NCBI GenBank assembly: GCA_016191895.1
Contig: JACPVD010000307.1
Coordinates: 1 to 15,218 of the forward strand
Length of the DNA stretch: 15,218 nucleotides
From: Chloroflexota bacterium
GTDB taxonomy: Bacteria > Chloroflexota > Anaerolineae > Anaerolineales > Villigracilaceae
Direction of reading: 5' to 3'
Shown here: in pieces, positions 7,132-13,896 of the stretch
Numbering within the stretch: the first letter of the stretch is position 1
How the letters are laid out: each line of letters begins with the position of its first letter
The notes under the pieces: model-generated
Database searches by the model: none
Told to the model about the DNA's origin: nothing
The model's input: the letters and a program-made list of their open reading frames with translations, nothing else
Made by a program: the position numbers and the translations under genes

Positions 7132-8106
7132 TTACTCGTCATCTTCCTTCCAAGCCGTCAACTTATTCAACACCTTTACTTCCTCCGCATCGAGTTTGAC
7201 GTTCAGCGCGCCGAGGTTTTCATTTAATTGTTCGATGGATGTTGCGCCGATAATGGGACTGGTGATGACCGGGTCAGCAAGCATCCACGCGATAGCCACC
7301 TGCGCAATCGTTGCCTGATGGCGAAGCGCAATCACATCCATTTCTTCCAACAAGGCAAAATTCTTGTCGCTCATGGAACGCTTGCGTCCTTCGGCGCGCC
7401 TGCTTTGAGGCAGAGGCGTATTTTTGCGATATTTGCCTGTCAGGAATCCCCCCGCCAGCGGACTATACGGAATCACGGCAATTCCATACGCCTTGCAAAC
7501 TGCATGTAATTCACGTTCGAATTCATCGCGGTGAATCAGGTTGTAATGCGGTTGAAGCGAGTCATAACGCGCAAGGTTGAATTTATCTGAAACCCAAAGC
7601 GCCTGCATCAACTCCCAGGCCGCATAGTTCGAAGCGCCGACGTAACGAACTTTTCCCTGCCGCACAAGATCATCGAATGCGCGCATGGTCTCTTCGATGG
7701 GAGTTTCCTCGTCTGTCCAATGGGATTGGTAGAGGTCAATGTAATCCGTCTGCAAACGCCGCAGCGATGCTTCCACAGCGTTGATGATATGCATGCGGCT
7801 CAATCCCTGATCGTTCGGTCCCTTACCCAGTTCCCCGCGCACTTTGGTGGCAAGCACAACCTGATCACGCGGGATTTTATTCTTCTTCATCCAATTGCCG
7901 ATATACGCTTCCGCCACGCCGCCCGGGTTGCCCTCCACCCATTTTGAATAGATATCGGCGGTATCGATGAAGTTAATCCCCGCATCGAGCGTGGCCGAGA
8001 GAATGAGCTGCGTATCTGCCTCGTTTACTGACCAGCCAAACTGCATTGTCCCCATGCACAGCGGCGAGACTTTAAGTCCCGTTTTGCCAAGCGGTCTGTA
8101 TTCCAT
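7132..8106 (-). CDS. Aldo/keto reductase family oxidoreductase
   Basis: The 324-residue product is a complete TIM-barrel aldo/keto reductase, expected to reduce aldehydes or ketones with NADPH in the cytoplasm. The N-terminus YRPLGKTGLKVS is typical of the family. The catalytic tetrad is visible: Asp48 and Tyr53 (DTADIY), Lys88 (ATK) and His129 (YQSH). The end carries the usual cofactor-binding PIIGATSIEQLNENL segment. The true substrate cannot be inferred. The reading frame is open upstream to 8175, giving a signal-peptide-like extension, but that stretch is the neighbouring gene's terminator. The ATG at 8106 has GGAGG (8116-8112 on the minus strand) 5 nt upstream, and TATAAT lies at 8131-8126. 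It is convergent with the propeller gene. Confidence 0.93.
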   Translation of the reverse strand: MEYRPLGKTGLKVSPLCMGTMQFGWSVNEADTQLILSATLDAGINFIDTADIYSKWVEGNPGGVAEAYIGNWMKKNKIPRDQVVLATKVRGELGKGPNDQGLSRMHIINAVEASLRRLQTDYIDLYQSHWTDEETPIEETMRAFDDLVRQGKVRYVGASNYAAWELMQALWVSDKFNLARYDSLQPHYNLIHRDEFERELHAVCKAYGIAVIPYSPLAGGFLTGKYRKNTPLPQSRRAEGRKRSMSDKNFALLEEMDVIALRHQATIAQVAIAWMLADPVITSPIIGATSIEQLNENLGALNVKLDAEEVKVLNKLTAWKEDDE

Positions 8107-8125
8107 ATGCGCCTCCATTGGATGG

Positions 8126-8131
8126 ATTATA
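8126..8131 (-). promoter_or_regulatory. Candidate -10 box for the aldo/keto reductase gene
   Basis: TATAAT on the minus strand would start transcription near 8119, leaving a leader of about 13 nt containing the GGAGG Shine-Dalgarno. The expected -35 region falls inside the hairpin of the upstream gene's terminator and matches the consensus poorly. Confidence 0.5.
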
Positions 8132-8133
8132 AA

Positions 8134-8169
8134 CAAAAAAAATGCGGCCACTGAAATCAGTGACCGCAT
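8134..8169 (-). terminator. Intrinsic terminator of the small lipoprotein gene
   Basis: Read on the minus strand, ATGCGG (8169-8164) pairs with CCGCAT (8147-8142), and inside it CACTGA pairs with TCAGTG, with one mismatch and a short AA/TT centre. A T-run (8142-8135) follows. It ends about 20 nt after the lipoprotein stop codon. Confidence 0.9.
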
Positions 8170-8187
8170 ATTCATTCAATCAGCAAC

Positions 8188-8592
8188 CTATTGCACGTTG
8201 AACTGCTGCTCGCCGACCTTTGCGCCGTTGAGGTAAATCTCGACCCGGTAACTTGCGGACGGGAAGCCGCCCGACGTGCTTTCGATCTGCGCATACATGG
8301 TCGATTCGCTGTTGTAGGTATAGTCAGTGACCACAAACGGCGTGGCGGGATCTTGTCCTTCCACATTGAGCGCGAACCATTTGATCTGGAACTGCGCGCC
8401 GGCCTCGATTCCGTTGACGTCGAAAAACACATAGATGATGTCTGTCGACGCGAAGGTGGTGGTTTTGTTCGTGCCCCCGGCGTCGTTTGCCATATAAATA
8501 TTCGAGATTCCGGGAGGGGCGCTCTCTCCGCAGGCCAGCATCGAGGCAAGAATGGCAAGTATTGCAAGCAAAATGGCAAGTTTGGATTTCAT
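8188..8592 (-). CDS. Small lipoprotein of unknown function
   Basis: The 134-residue product has a textbook lipoprotein signal: MKSK, a hydrophobic core of alternating Leu/Ile/Ala, and Leu-Ala-Cys at residues 19-21. It should therefore be tethered to the outer face of the membrane. The mature part (about 113 residues) reads as a beta-sandwich with alternating hydrophobic residues and ends in YRVEIYLNGAKVGEQQFNV, an edge-strand pattern common in Ig-like extracytoplasmic domains. There are no catalytic motifs and no Cys apart from the lipidated one. AAAAGGAGA (8609-8601 on the minus strand) lies 8 nt before the ATG, and a possible -10 box lies at 8651-8646. It has its own terminator, so it is probably monocistronic. 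I cannot assign a function. Confidence 0.85.
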   Translation of the reverse strand: MKSKLAILLAILAILASMLACGESAPPGISNIYMANDAGGTNKTTTFASTDIIYVFFDVNGIEAGAQFQIKWFALNVEGQDPATPFVVTDYTYNSESTMYAQIESTSGGFPSASYRVEIYLNGAKVGEQQFNVQ

Positions 8593-8645
8593 GACTACAT
8601 TCTCCTTTTGAATTGTCAGGGCAGAACACCCGCCCGGTTTACGGC

Positions 8646-8651
8646 ATTATA
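8646..8651 (-). promoter_or_regulatory. Candidate -10 box for the small lipoprotein gene
   Basis: TATAAT occurs on the minus strand about 54 nt upstream of the lipoprotein ATG, giving a predicted leader of about 45 nt that includes the strong Shine-Dalgarno. No good -35 hexamer is found 16-18 nt further upstream. Confidence 0.4.
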
Positions 8652-8686
8652 CAGCAAGGTATATAAGAAGCGCTCCCCTATTTCGG

Positions 8687-9403
8687 CTATTCAACTTCGA
8701 TGTAGATTCTCTTGTTTATCGCGCCTTTGCTCTTGTAATCCGTTACTTTGATTTTACCGACTTCCGATGTATTCATTACATGCGTGCCGCCGTCGGCTTG
8801 CAGGTCGAGGCCGACGATCTCCACCGTCCGCACCTGCAGGATTCCCTCGGGCAGGAGGTTGATCTTCGTGCGGATCAGATCGGGGATTTGGAACGCTTCC
8901 TCGCGCGGCAGAATCTTCACTCGAATCTCGCGTCCTTTTTGGACCTCGGTATTGACCGCTGTTTCGATATCGCGCACCAGCTCCCCGCGCATGGTCTCGA
9001 ATTCAAAGTCCATGCGGCCTTTGAGCGGGTCCATGTCGCCGCCGGTGACCTTCGCCCCATAATCACGGAACACGGTTCCGCACAGGATGTGCAAAGCCGT
9101 ATGGGTGCGCATCAGCTGATGTCGCCGTACCCAGTCCAATGTCCCGGTTGCCGCGCCGGGGGCAGGCATGGGTGAAGTCCCGCCGAGAAAATGCAGGACG
9201 TCATCGCCTTGCTTCTTCACTTTTTCCACAGGGAAGGTGACGCCGGCGACGATCAGCGATCCCACATCGCAGGGCTGGCCGCCTCCGCCGGGGTAAAACG
9301 CGGATTGGTCGAGAACCACGGCGCGAGTGTCCACATCCACCGAAGTAATGGTCGCGGAAAATTCTTTGAGGTAGGAATCGGTTTGATAGAGGAGGCTGGT
9401 CAT
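8687..9403 (-). CDS. AlaX-type trans-editing protein (alanyl-tRNA editing domain)
   Basis: The 238-residue product matches the stand-alone editing domain related to the C-terminal part of alanyl-tRNA synthetase, which hydrolyses mischarged Ser- or Gly-tRNA(Ala) in the cytoplasm. Residues 1-90 form the N-terminal beta-barrel-like part with the Gly-rich YPGGGGQP loop (37-44). The zinc-site motif HTALH (His101, His105) and the second motif GGTH (205-208, His208) follow, then NTSEVGKIKV. The residue four before His208, normally the Cys zinc ligand, is Asp204. Length fits AlaX-M-like proteins. The frame is open to 9439, but the ATG at 9403 is favoured because the domain begins right there. There is no Shine-Dalgarno. 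TATAAT lies 6 nt upstream, suggesting a leaderless mRNA. Confidence 0.88.
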   Translation of the reverse strand: MTSLLYQTDSYLKEFSATITSVDVDTRAVVLDQSAFYPGGGGQPCDVGSLIVAGVTFPVEKVKKQGDDVLHFLGGTSPMPAPGAATGTLDWVRRHQLMRTHTALHILCGTVFRDYGAKVTGGDMDPLKGRMDFEFETMRGELVRDIETAVNTEVQKGREIRVKILPREEAFQIPDLIRTKINLLPEGILQVRTVEIVGLDLQADGGTHVMNTSEVGKIKVTDYKSKGAINKRIYIEVE

Positions 9404-9409
9404 GCGCCG

Positions 9410-9415
9410 ATTATA
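9410..9415 (-). promoter_or_regulatory. Candidate -10 box giving a leaderless AlaX mRNA
   Basis: TATAAT on the minus strand ends 6 nt before the ATG at 9403, placing the expected transcription start on the initiator codon. No convincing -35 hexamer is seen, and no Shine-Dalgarno precedes the ATG. Confidence 0.45.
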
Positions 9416-9463
9416 GCCGGGAACGTTGCAGATTAGCATTAGATTAAGAAGTTCGTTCCCTGC

Positions 9464-9493
9464 TTGACTCTGCGGCTTTGAATATTGTATAGT
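9464..9493 (+). promoter_or_regulatory. Sigma-70-type promoter of the ABC operon
   Basis: TTGACT (9464-9469) and TATAGT (9488-9493) are separated by 18 nt, each one mismatch from the consensus hexamers. The start would be near 9500, giving a leader of about 88 nt that contains a strong hairpin. Confidence 0.65.
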
Positions 9494-9510
9494 ATTTAGC
9501 GGCTATCGTT

Positions 9511-9545
9511 CAAAAGGCACCGCCCCCGGGTTGTGCCTTTTGTTT
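9511..9545 (+). promoter_or_regulatory. Leader hairpin (possible attenuator) of the ABC operon
   Basis: CAAAAGGCAC (9511-9520) pairs perfectly over 10 bp with GTGCCTTTTG (9533-9542) around a 12-nt GC-rich loop. The 3' arm ends in TTTTGTTT, resembling a short intrinsic terminator. It lies between the promoter and the first gene, 46 nt before the ATG, so it could attenuate transcription or stabilise the 5' end. Confidence 0.5.
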
Positions 9546-9587
9546 GGTAATCATTCAAGCCATAAAATCTTATTGCAAGGAGAGGCA

Positions 9588-10511
9588 ATGATACAAGTTA
9601 ATGGTCTCACCAAAGACTACGGCGCGCGGCGCGCCATTAACAATTTGAAGTTCGACGCCCAGCAGGGAGAGATCGTGGGCTTCCTCGGGCCGAATGGCGC
9701 GGGAAAGACAACCACCATGCGCATCCTGACCGGTTACATGCCCCCCACCGACGGCGAAGCCATCGTGGCAGGATACGATGTGGTCGAAGAGTCGCTCGAG
9801 GTCCGCAAGCGTGTGGGATACCTCCCCGAAACCGTTCCGCTCTACACCGACATGGTCGTCTTCGATTATTTGAAGTTCATGGGCGAACTGCGGCACATCC
9901 CCAACGTGGACGATCGCGTCGATGAAGTGCTGGACATGGTTGGGTTGCTCGATCGCTCCAACGGCTACATTGGCAACCTTTCCAAAGGCATGCGGCAAAG
10001 AGTGGGACTCGCCCAGGCGCTTCTTCATCGCCCCGAAGTGTTGATCCTCGACGAACCGACGATCGGCCTCGACCCCGGGCAGGTGGTGGAAGTGCGCGAA
10101 CTCATCCGTGAGATCGGAAAAGAAAGAACGGTGCTTCTCTCCACCCATATCTTGAATGAAGCGCAAAACATCTGCGACCGCGTGTTGATCATCAACAAGG
10201 GCAGGATCGTCGCCGAAGACACCACCGAAAACCTGCAAGCCCGCCTGATCGGGGCGGAGCGCGTGATCATCCGTGTGCGCGGCGAATCAGACGACCTCGC
10301 CAAGACCGTCAAACAGGTAAAAGGCGTGCAGTCGGTGGAAACGAAGGACGACGGCGCGGTTGAATTTGAGTTTTCCTCCGGGAAAGATATGCGCCCGGAA
10401 GTCGCCAAACAGGTGATCAAGGCCGGCTACGACCTGCTCGAAATGCGCCCGCTTGGCATGAGCCTCGAGGAAATCTTCCTTGAACTCACCGGCGTCGACA
10501 AGAAGAAATAA
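9588..10511 (+). CDS. ABC transporter ATP-binding protein (GldA-like)
   Basis: The 307-residue ATPase carries all expected nucleotide-binding elements. These are Walker A GPNGAGKT (34-41), the Q-loop region around GYLPE (78-82), signature LSKGM (131-135), Walker B VLILDEP (151-157, with catalytic Glu156) and the switch His187 in STHIL. About 80 residues after the ATPase core form a small C-terminal domain often seen in ABC-2 export ATPases. It should energise the permease encoded 11 nt downstream. Similarity to the gliding-motility GldA and multidrug-type ABC-2 group is from family pattern, and the cargo is unknown. The start at ATG 9588, with AAGGAG (9577-9582) 5 nt upstream, is chosen over an in-frame TTG at 9531 that would lie inside the leader hairpin. 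This is the first gene of a four-gene operon. Confidence 0.95.
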   Translation: MIQVNGLTKDYGARRAINNLKFDAQQGEIVGFLGPNGAGKTTTMRILTGYMPPTDGEAIVAGYDVVEESLEVRKRVGYLPETVPLYTDMVVFDYLKFMGELRHIPNVDDRVDEVLDMVGLLDRSNGYIGNLSKGMRQRVGLAQALLHRPEVLILDEPTIGLDPGQVVEVRELIREIGKERTVLLSTHILNEAQNICDRVLIINKGRIVAEDTTENLQARLIGAERVIIRVRGESDDLAKTVKQVKGVQSVETKDDGAVEFEFSSGKDMRPEVAKQVIKAGYDLLEMRPLGMSLEEIFLELTGVDKKK

Positions 10512-10522
10512 GGAGGAATCTC

Positions 10523-11266
10523 ATGAGAAATATTTGGACTGTCGCAAAACGCGAATACGACAATTACTTCAACAGCCCGCTGGCGTATGTGGTGGCCTTT
10601 GCCATCCTCCTGCCGATCGGCATTTATTTTTCGTTGATCATGTTCATCAGTTCACAGCAGGCCATGATGGGCGGCCCCGCCCCCGAAAGCACGCCGATGA
10701 ACTGGCTCTTTGTATTCCTGATGATCTTCCTCAGCCCGGCGCTCACCATGCGCCTGCTCTCCGACGAAGCCCGCATGGGCACGCTCGAACTTTTGCTTAC
10801 CGCTCCCATTCGCGACTTTGAACTGGTGGCCGGCAAATGGCTGGGGTCGTTCCTGTTCGTCCTTTCGATCGCATCCTTCACGCTGGTCTTTCCGATCGCC
10901 ATCGACAACTTTGTCACGCCTGGCATCGATTGGAAGATGACCCTTTCCTCATACCTCGGCCTGATCCTCGTCTGCTCTTCGTTGCTTGCGTTGGGCACAG
11001 GCATCTCGGCCATCTTCACCAATCAATTCGCCGCGTTCTTCACAACGCTCGGCCTGTTCTTCTTCCTCTGGTTCATGATCGCGCTGCCTGCAGGCTACCT
11101 GCCCGAAGGCGGAGACGTGCTGAACTATCTCAGCCTTTCCGATCACTTTTCAAATTCAATGAACAGGGGCACGATCAACCTTGGGGATATTGTTTACTAC
11201 ATCAGTCTCACCGCGCTGGGCCTGTTCGCCGGCACCACTGCGGTCGAAATTCGGAGATGGCGCTAA
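10523..11266 (+). CDS. ABC-2 type permease (GldF-like)
   Basis: The 247-residue integral membrane protein has six predicted TM helices, at about 20-43, 60-78, 107-126, 140-163, 170-189 and 221-240. Between TM2 and TM3 is the cytoplasmic coupling segment with E82 and GTLELLLTAP (86-95), the hallmark of the ABC-2/GldF permease group. This segment docks on the ATPase. With the preceding ATPase it should form the core exporter. AGGAGG (10511-10516), overlapping the last base of the ATPase stop codon, lies 6 nt before the ATG. The stop codon overlaps the next gene's ATG by one base (TAATG at 11264-11268), so translation is probably coupled. Substrate is unknown. Confidence 0.92.
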   Translation: MRNIWTVAKREYDNYFNSPLAYVVAFAILLPIGIYFSLIMFISSQQAMMGGPAPESTPMNWLFVFLMIFLSPALTMRLLSDEARMGTLELLLTAPIRDFELVAGKWLGSFLFVLSIASFTLVFPIAIDNFVTPGIDWKMTLSSYLGLILVCSSLLALGTGISAIFTNQFAAFFTTLGLFFFLWFMIALPAGYLPEGGDVLNYLSLSDHFSNSMNRGTINLGDIVYYISLTALGLFAGTTAVEIRRWR

Positions 11267-12876
11267 TGGCTGGAAAAAAGAAAAACCCAAATGCGAAATA
11301 CGCCCTGATCGCGCTGATCGTGGCCGGGGTGGCGTGCGTATCCACCGGCTTGATCGGCGCGGCCAAAGGCCTGCTCAATATCAAACTGGTGACGCTCGAA
11401 AACACAGACGGACTCAACCTTGCCCTGCAAATCAGCATTGCCCTGCTCGTGGCAGGATTGGCATCCTACGCAATCCTTTCACCGGACACGATTCGCCGTT
11501 TCCTTACCGGACGCCAGGCCCGCTACGGTTCCAATTCGCTGATTATCAGTTTGGCCTTTGCCGGCATCCTGATCGTGGCGAATATGCTTGCCTATCAAAA
11601 TCCTGAATTTCTCGGCGCTCCCTGGGATTGGACCGAAGATCAATCGAACACGCTCGCGCCGGAAACGCTGGCGGCGCTCGATTCGCTCCCCGAAAAAGTG
11701 ACCGCCACCGCGTTCTACACCGCCAATCTCGATCCCACAAGCGCGGAGGAATTGCTGTTGAAATTCAAGAACAACAGCGGCGGCAAATTCGACTACAAGT
11801 TCGTCAACCCCGATCTTGACCCGGTTGCCGCGCGTGAAGCGGGGGTCACCGGCGACGGAAAGATTCTGTTCACCATGGGCGACACCAAAGAGATCGCTTC
11901 CTTTGCAAGCGAAACCGAATTTGCGCAGGTGCTCATCCGTTTGATCAGCCCCGAAGCGCGTGCTGTCTACTTCCTTGAAGGCCATGGTGAAGCGTCCATC
12001 GAGGCCGGCGGCGAGGTTAGTTTCTCGATCGCCAAATCCACGCTGGAATCGAAGAATTACACCGTCAGTTCGCTCAACCTGCTTGCGACAAACAAGATTC
12101 CGGAAGACGCGCTTGCGATCATCATTGCGGGTCCGATGAAACCACTGCAAAGCGGTGAAATCGCCCTGCTCAAGGAATATGTGGAGAAGGGCGGCTCGCT
12201 CGTTGTGATGGAAGACCCGCTGATTGTCACCGAGTTTGGCGATACCTTCGATCCCCTCGCCAAATACCTTACCTCCGATTGGGGCATCGTCCTCAACAAA
12301 GACATTGTGATCGATCTCGAAAACACAAACAATCCGTTGCAGGCGGTTTCTTCGCAGGCATTTCCGCACCCGATTACGCAAAACCTCAGCGCCAACTACA
12401 TTGTGATCCTTCCACAGGCGCGAAGTTTGAGCATTGCTGGTGCCACGCCGGAAAATACATCCCCGTCCCCGCTCATCATGACCACCGAGAAGTCATGGGG
12501 CGAAACAGAACTGGTTTCGGGAGAAAACCCGTCCTTCGATGAAGGCAAAGATACCCTCGGCCCGTTGACTCTTGCAATAGCCTCCGAAAATTCCATAAGC
12601 GGCGGGCGCGTGGTGGTGTTCGGCAACTCGACCTTCGCCACCGACCAGGCCTTCGACGCCTACGGCAACGGCAACATGTTCGTCAATTCGGTGGATTGGG
12701 CCGCCGAGCAGGAAGACTTGATCAACATCACACCACGCGAACAAACCCAGCGCACCCTCAACCCGATTCCAAACTGGGTGATGCTCGTGATGATCCTCAT
12801 GGCAGTGATCGTCGTGCCGGGAATCGTGGTCGTTGCCGGTATTTCATCGTGGCTTAGCCGCCGCAGGAAAGGCTAG
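11266..12876 (+). CDS. GldG-like ABC auxiliary membrane protein
   Basis: The 536-residue protein has three N-terminal TM helices (about 11-32, 52-71 and 90-109). A large extracytoplasmic region (about 110-503) and one C-terminal TM helix (about 504-527) follow, ending in SRRRKG. The soluble part matches the GldG/ABC-auxiliary family. A WTEDQSNTLAPET segment (122-134) marks its start. A Rossmann-like part carries YFLEGHGE (235-242), and a later IIIAGPMKPLQSGEIALLK stretch (285-303) resembles the IFT52-like fold. In gliding Bacteroidota, GldG pairs with GldA and GldF; in other phyla the role is unknown. An ATG at 11257 is also possible, but 11266 is preferred because GGAG (11253-11256) is well spaced and the overlap is the usual TAATG form. 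The next gene starts 3 nt after the stop. Confidence 0.9.
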   Translation: MAGKKKNPNAKYALIALIVAGVACVSTGLIGAAKGLLNIKLVTLENTDGLNLALQISIALLVAGLASYAILSPDTIRRFLTGRQARYGSNSLIISLAFAGILIVANMLAYQNPEFLGAPWDWTEDQSNTLAPETLAALDSLPEKVTATAFYTANLDPTSAEELLLKFKNNSGGKFDYKFVNPDLDPVAAREAGVTGDGKILFTMGDTKEIASFASETEFAQVLIRLISPEARAVYFLEGHGEASIEAGGEVSFSIAKSTLESKNYTVSSLNLLATNKIPEDALAIIIAGPMKPLQSGEIALLKEYVEKGGSLVVMEDPLIVTEFGDTFDPLAKYLTSDWGIVLNKDIVIDLENTNNPLQAVSSQAFPHPITQNLSANYIVILPQARSLSIAGATPENTSPSPLIMTTEKSWGETELVSGENPSFDEGKDTLGPLTLAIASENSISGGRVVVFGNSTFATDQAFDAYGNGNMFVNSVDWAAEQEDLINITPREQTQRTLNPIPNWVMLVMILMAVIVVPGIVVVAGISSWLSRRRKG

Positions 12877-12879
12877 AGA

Positions 12880-13611
12880 ATGGCCGGCAAAAAAACAGCC
12901 ACAACCAAAACAACAGCACGGAGAAAGCCGGTAACGAAAAAGGCAACATCCACGCCCATCCGCGCAAAAGAGCAGAAGCCGGCAGTCAGCCTTGGGGCCT
13001 GGATCACGCTCCTTTTGCTGGCGGCGATCGTGGCCTTTGCGGCGTACCTGAACAAGGACAAACAAGCCGAAGCGGAGGCCACTCCCACCGGAGAGGCGAT
13101 TGAATACCTGTTCCCCCCCGCCGACGGGACGGTGTCCAGTATAGAGGTCAAGCCTGCCGAGGGCGATACGGTGCGCATTGCCCGCAATGCGGACAATGTC
13201 TGGGCGATGGAACTGCCTCTCGAAACAGAAGCAGACCCGGGGTATTCGGAAGCGGCGGCTAGTCAGGTATCCGCTTTGACAGTGACCAATTCTCTTGAAG
13301 GCAATCCATCCGATTTCGGGTTGGAAGAGCCCGCCTACGTCATCACTGTCGAGTTCGCGGGAGGTAAAACGCACACGCTGGAGATCGGCGACAGCACCCC
13401 CACAAACAGCGGATATTATGTACGGCTGGACGGCAAAAAGATTCTGATCACAGACCTGAGCGGAATCGACTCGCTCCTGCAACTTGCGATGTTTCCGCCA
13501 TATCTGAACACTCCGACGCCAACCGCAACCGTCACACAGACATCCACGCCTTCACCGACAGCCACGCCCGCGCCGCCCACCGCTGAAACAAGCGCAACTC
13601 CATCGCCTTAA
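12880..13611 (+). CDS. DUF4340 domain membrane protein
   Basis: The 243-residue product has a Lys/Thr/Ala-rich cytoplasmic N-terminus (1-33) and one TM helix (about 38-57). A single DUF4340-like beta-rich extracytoplasmic domain (about 76-207) follows. Features of the family are an early strand pair SSIEVKPAEGDTVRIARN, NVWAM (106-110), the FGLEEPAYVITVEFAGGKTHTLEIGD block (146-171) and YYVRLDGKKILIT (179-191). The last 34 residues are a Thr/Pro/Ser linker that looks like an extracellular low-complexity tail, common in Anaerolineae surface proteins. Most DUF4340 proteins I know of are longer, so this is a minimal version. It starts 3 nt after the GldG-like stop and sits in the usual position for DUF4340 in GldA/F/G-type clusters, so it is probably part of the same complex. 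Confidence 0.85.
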   Translation: MAGKKTATTKTTARRKPVTKKATSTPIRAKEQKPAVSLGAWITLLLLAAIVAFAAYLNKDKQAEAEATPTGEAIEYLFPPADGTVSSIEVKPAEGDTVRIARNADNVWAMELPLETEADPGYSEAAASQVSALTVTNSLEGNPSDFGLEEPAYVITVEFAGGKTHTLEIGDSTPTNSGYYVRLDGKKILITDLSGIDSLLQLAMFPPYLNTPTPTATVTQTSTPSPTATPAPPTAETSATPSP

Positions 13612-13634
13612 GGGGTTATATAAGCGACATCGTT

Positions 13635-13665
13635 GTTCTGTTCGCAGTTGAACTGCAAACAGAAC
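13635..13665. repeat. 31-nt near-perfect palindrome downstream of the ABC operon
   Basis: GTTCTGTT-c-GCAGTT (13635-13649) pairs with AACTGC-a-AACAGAAC (13651-13665), a 15-position stem with one mismatch around a single central G. It lies 24 nt after the DUF4340 stop codon. There is no T-run afterwards, so it is not a canonical terminator. It could be a rho-dependent or processing end, an operator, or a dispersed repeat. Confidence 0.55.
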
Positions 13666-13720
13666 GTTCGGAAGCGTGTAATATTCATGTCCTGCAAGGC
13701 ATCTGAAAGGCGGGTGGGGA

Positions 13721-13749
13721 TTGATTTTCGGTTAAAAAAAGTGTATTCT
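13721..13749 (+). promoter_or_regulatory. Sigma-70-type promoter of the sigma factor gene
   Basis: TTGATT (13721-13726) and TATTCT (13744-13749) are separated by exactly 17 nt containing an A-tract. Each hexamer has two mismatches to consensus. Transcription would start near 13756 and give a leader of about 140 nt that includes the long hairpin at 13791-13833. Confidence 0.55.
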
Positions 13750-13790
13750 GATTAGGGTCTTGGAGTGGTATTTTCTCAATCAAGCGGTGC

Positions 13791-13833
13791 GTGGGATGTC
13801 GTAAGCGTGCGTAGCGCGCTCACGACATCCCGC
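13791..13833 (+). promoter_or_regulatory. Long stable hairpin in the sigma factor leader
   Basis: GTGGGATGTCGT (13791-13802) pairs with ACGACATCCCGC (13822-13833) over 12 bp with one G-U. After one A/C mismatch, AGCGTGC (13804-13810) pairs with GCGCGCT (13814-13820) around a GTA loop. The 43-nt element is one almost continuous 19-bp hairpin. No U-tract follows on the plus strand, so it is unlikely to be an intrinsic terminator. It is either a leader RNA structure or an inserted palindromic repeat. Confidence 0.6.
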
Positions 13834-13896
13834 TTCCCCCCTTCATTTTGAAACGATACGTTTTGAAGGTAAAAATTTTAAAAACTGGATGTGTAA

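Noticed and set aside
8107..8175. N-terminal signal-peptide-like extension of the aldo/keto reductase
   Set aside because: The stretch contains the terminator of the upstream lipoprotein gene and a TATAAT box. The ATG at 8106 has a strong Shine-Dalgarno and matches normal family length.
9404..9439. Twelve-residue N-terminal extension of the AlaX protein
   Set aside because: It spans a perfect TATAAT, and the editing domain's first strand starts at the ATG at 9403.
9511..9545. Hairpin as the terminator of the AlaX gene
   Set aside because: AlaX is transcribed leftward from 9403, so this hairpin is upstream of it and can only act on rightward transcripts from the 9464 promoter.
9531..9587. 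TTG-initiated extension of the ABC ATPase
   Set aside because: It would begin inside the leader hairpin and adds sequence not seen in this family. ATG 9588 has AAGGAG at ideal spacing.
11479..12381. Antisense open frame of 300 codons inside the GldG-like gene
   Set aside because: The plus-strand gene is strongly supported by family motifs and operon spacing. The antisense translation has no domain and is explained by codon bias.
13501..13611. Thr/Pro repeat-rich segment resembling a DNA repeat array
   Set aside because: It is the low-complexity tail of the DUF4340 protein. Codons vary, and there are no regular spacers as in a CRISPR array.
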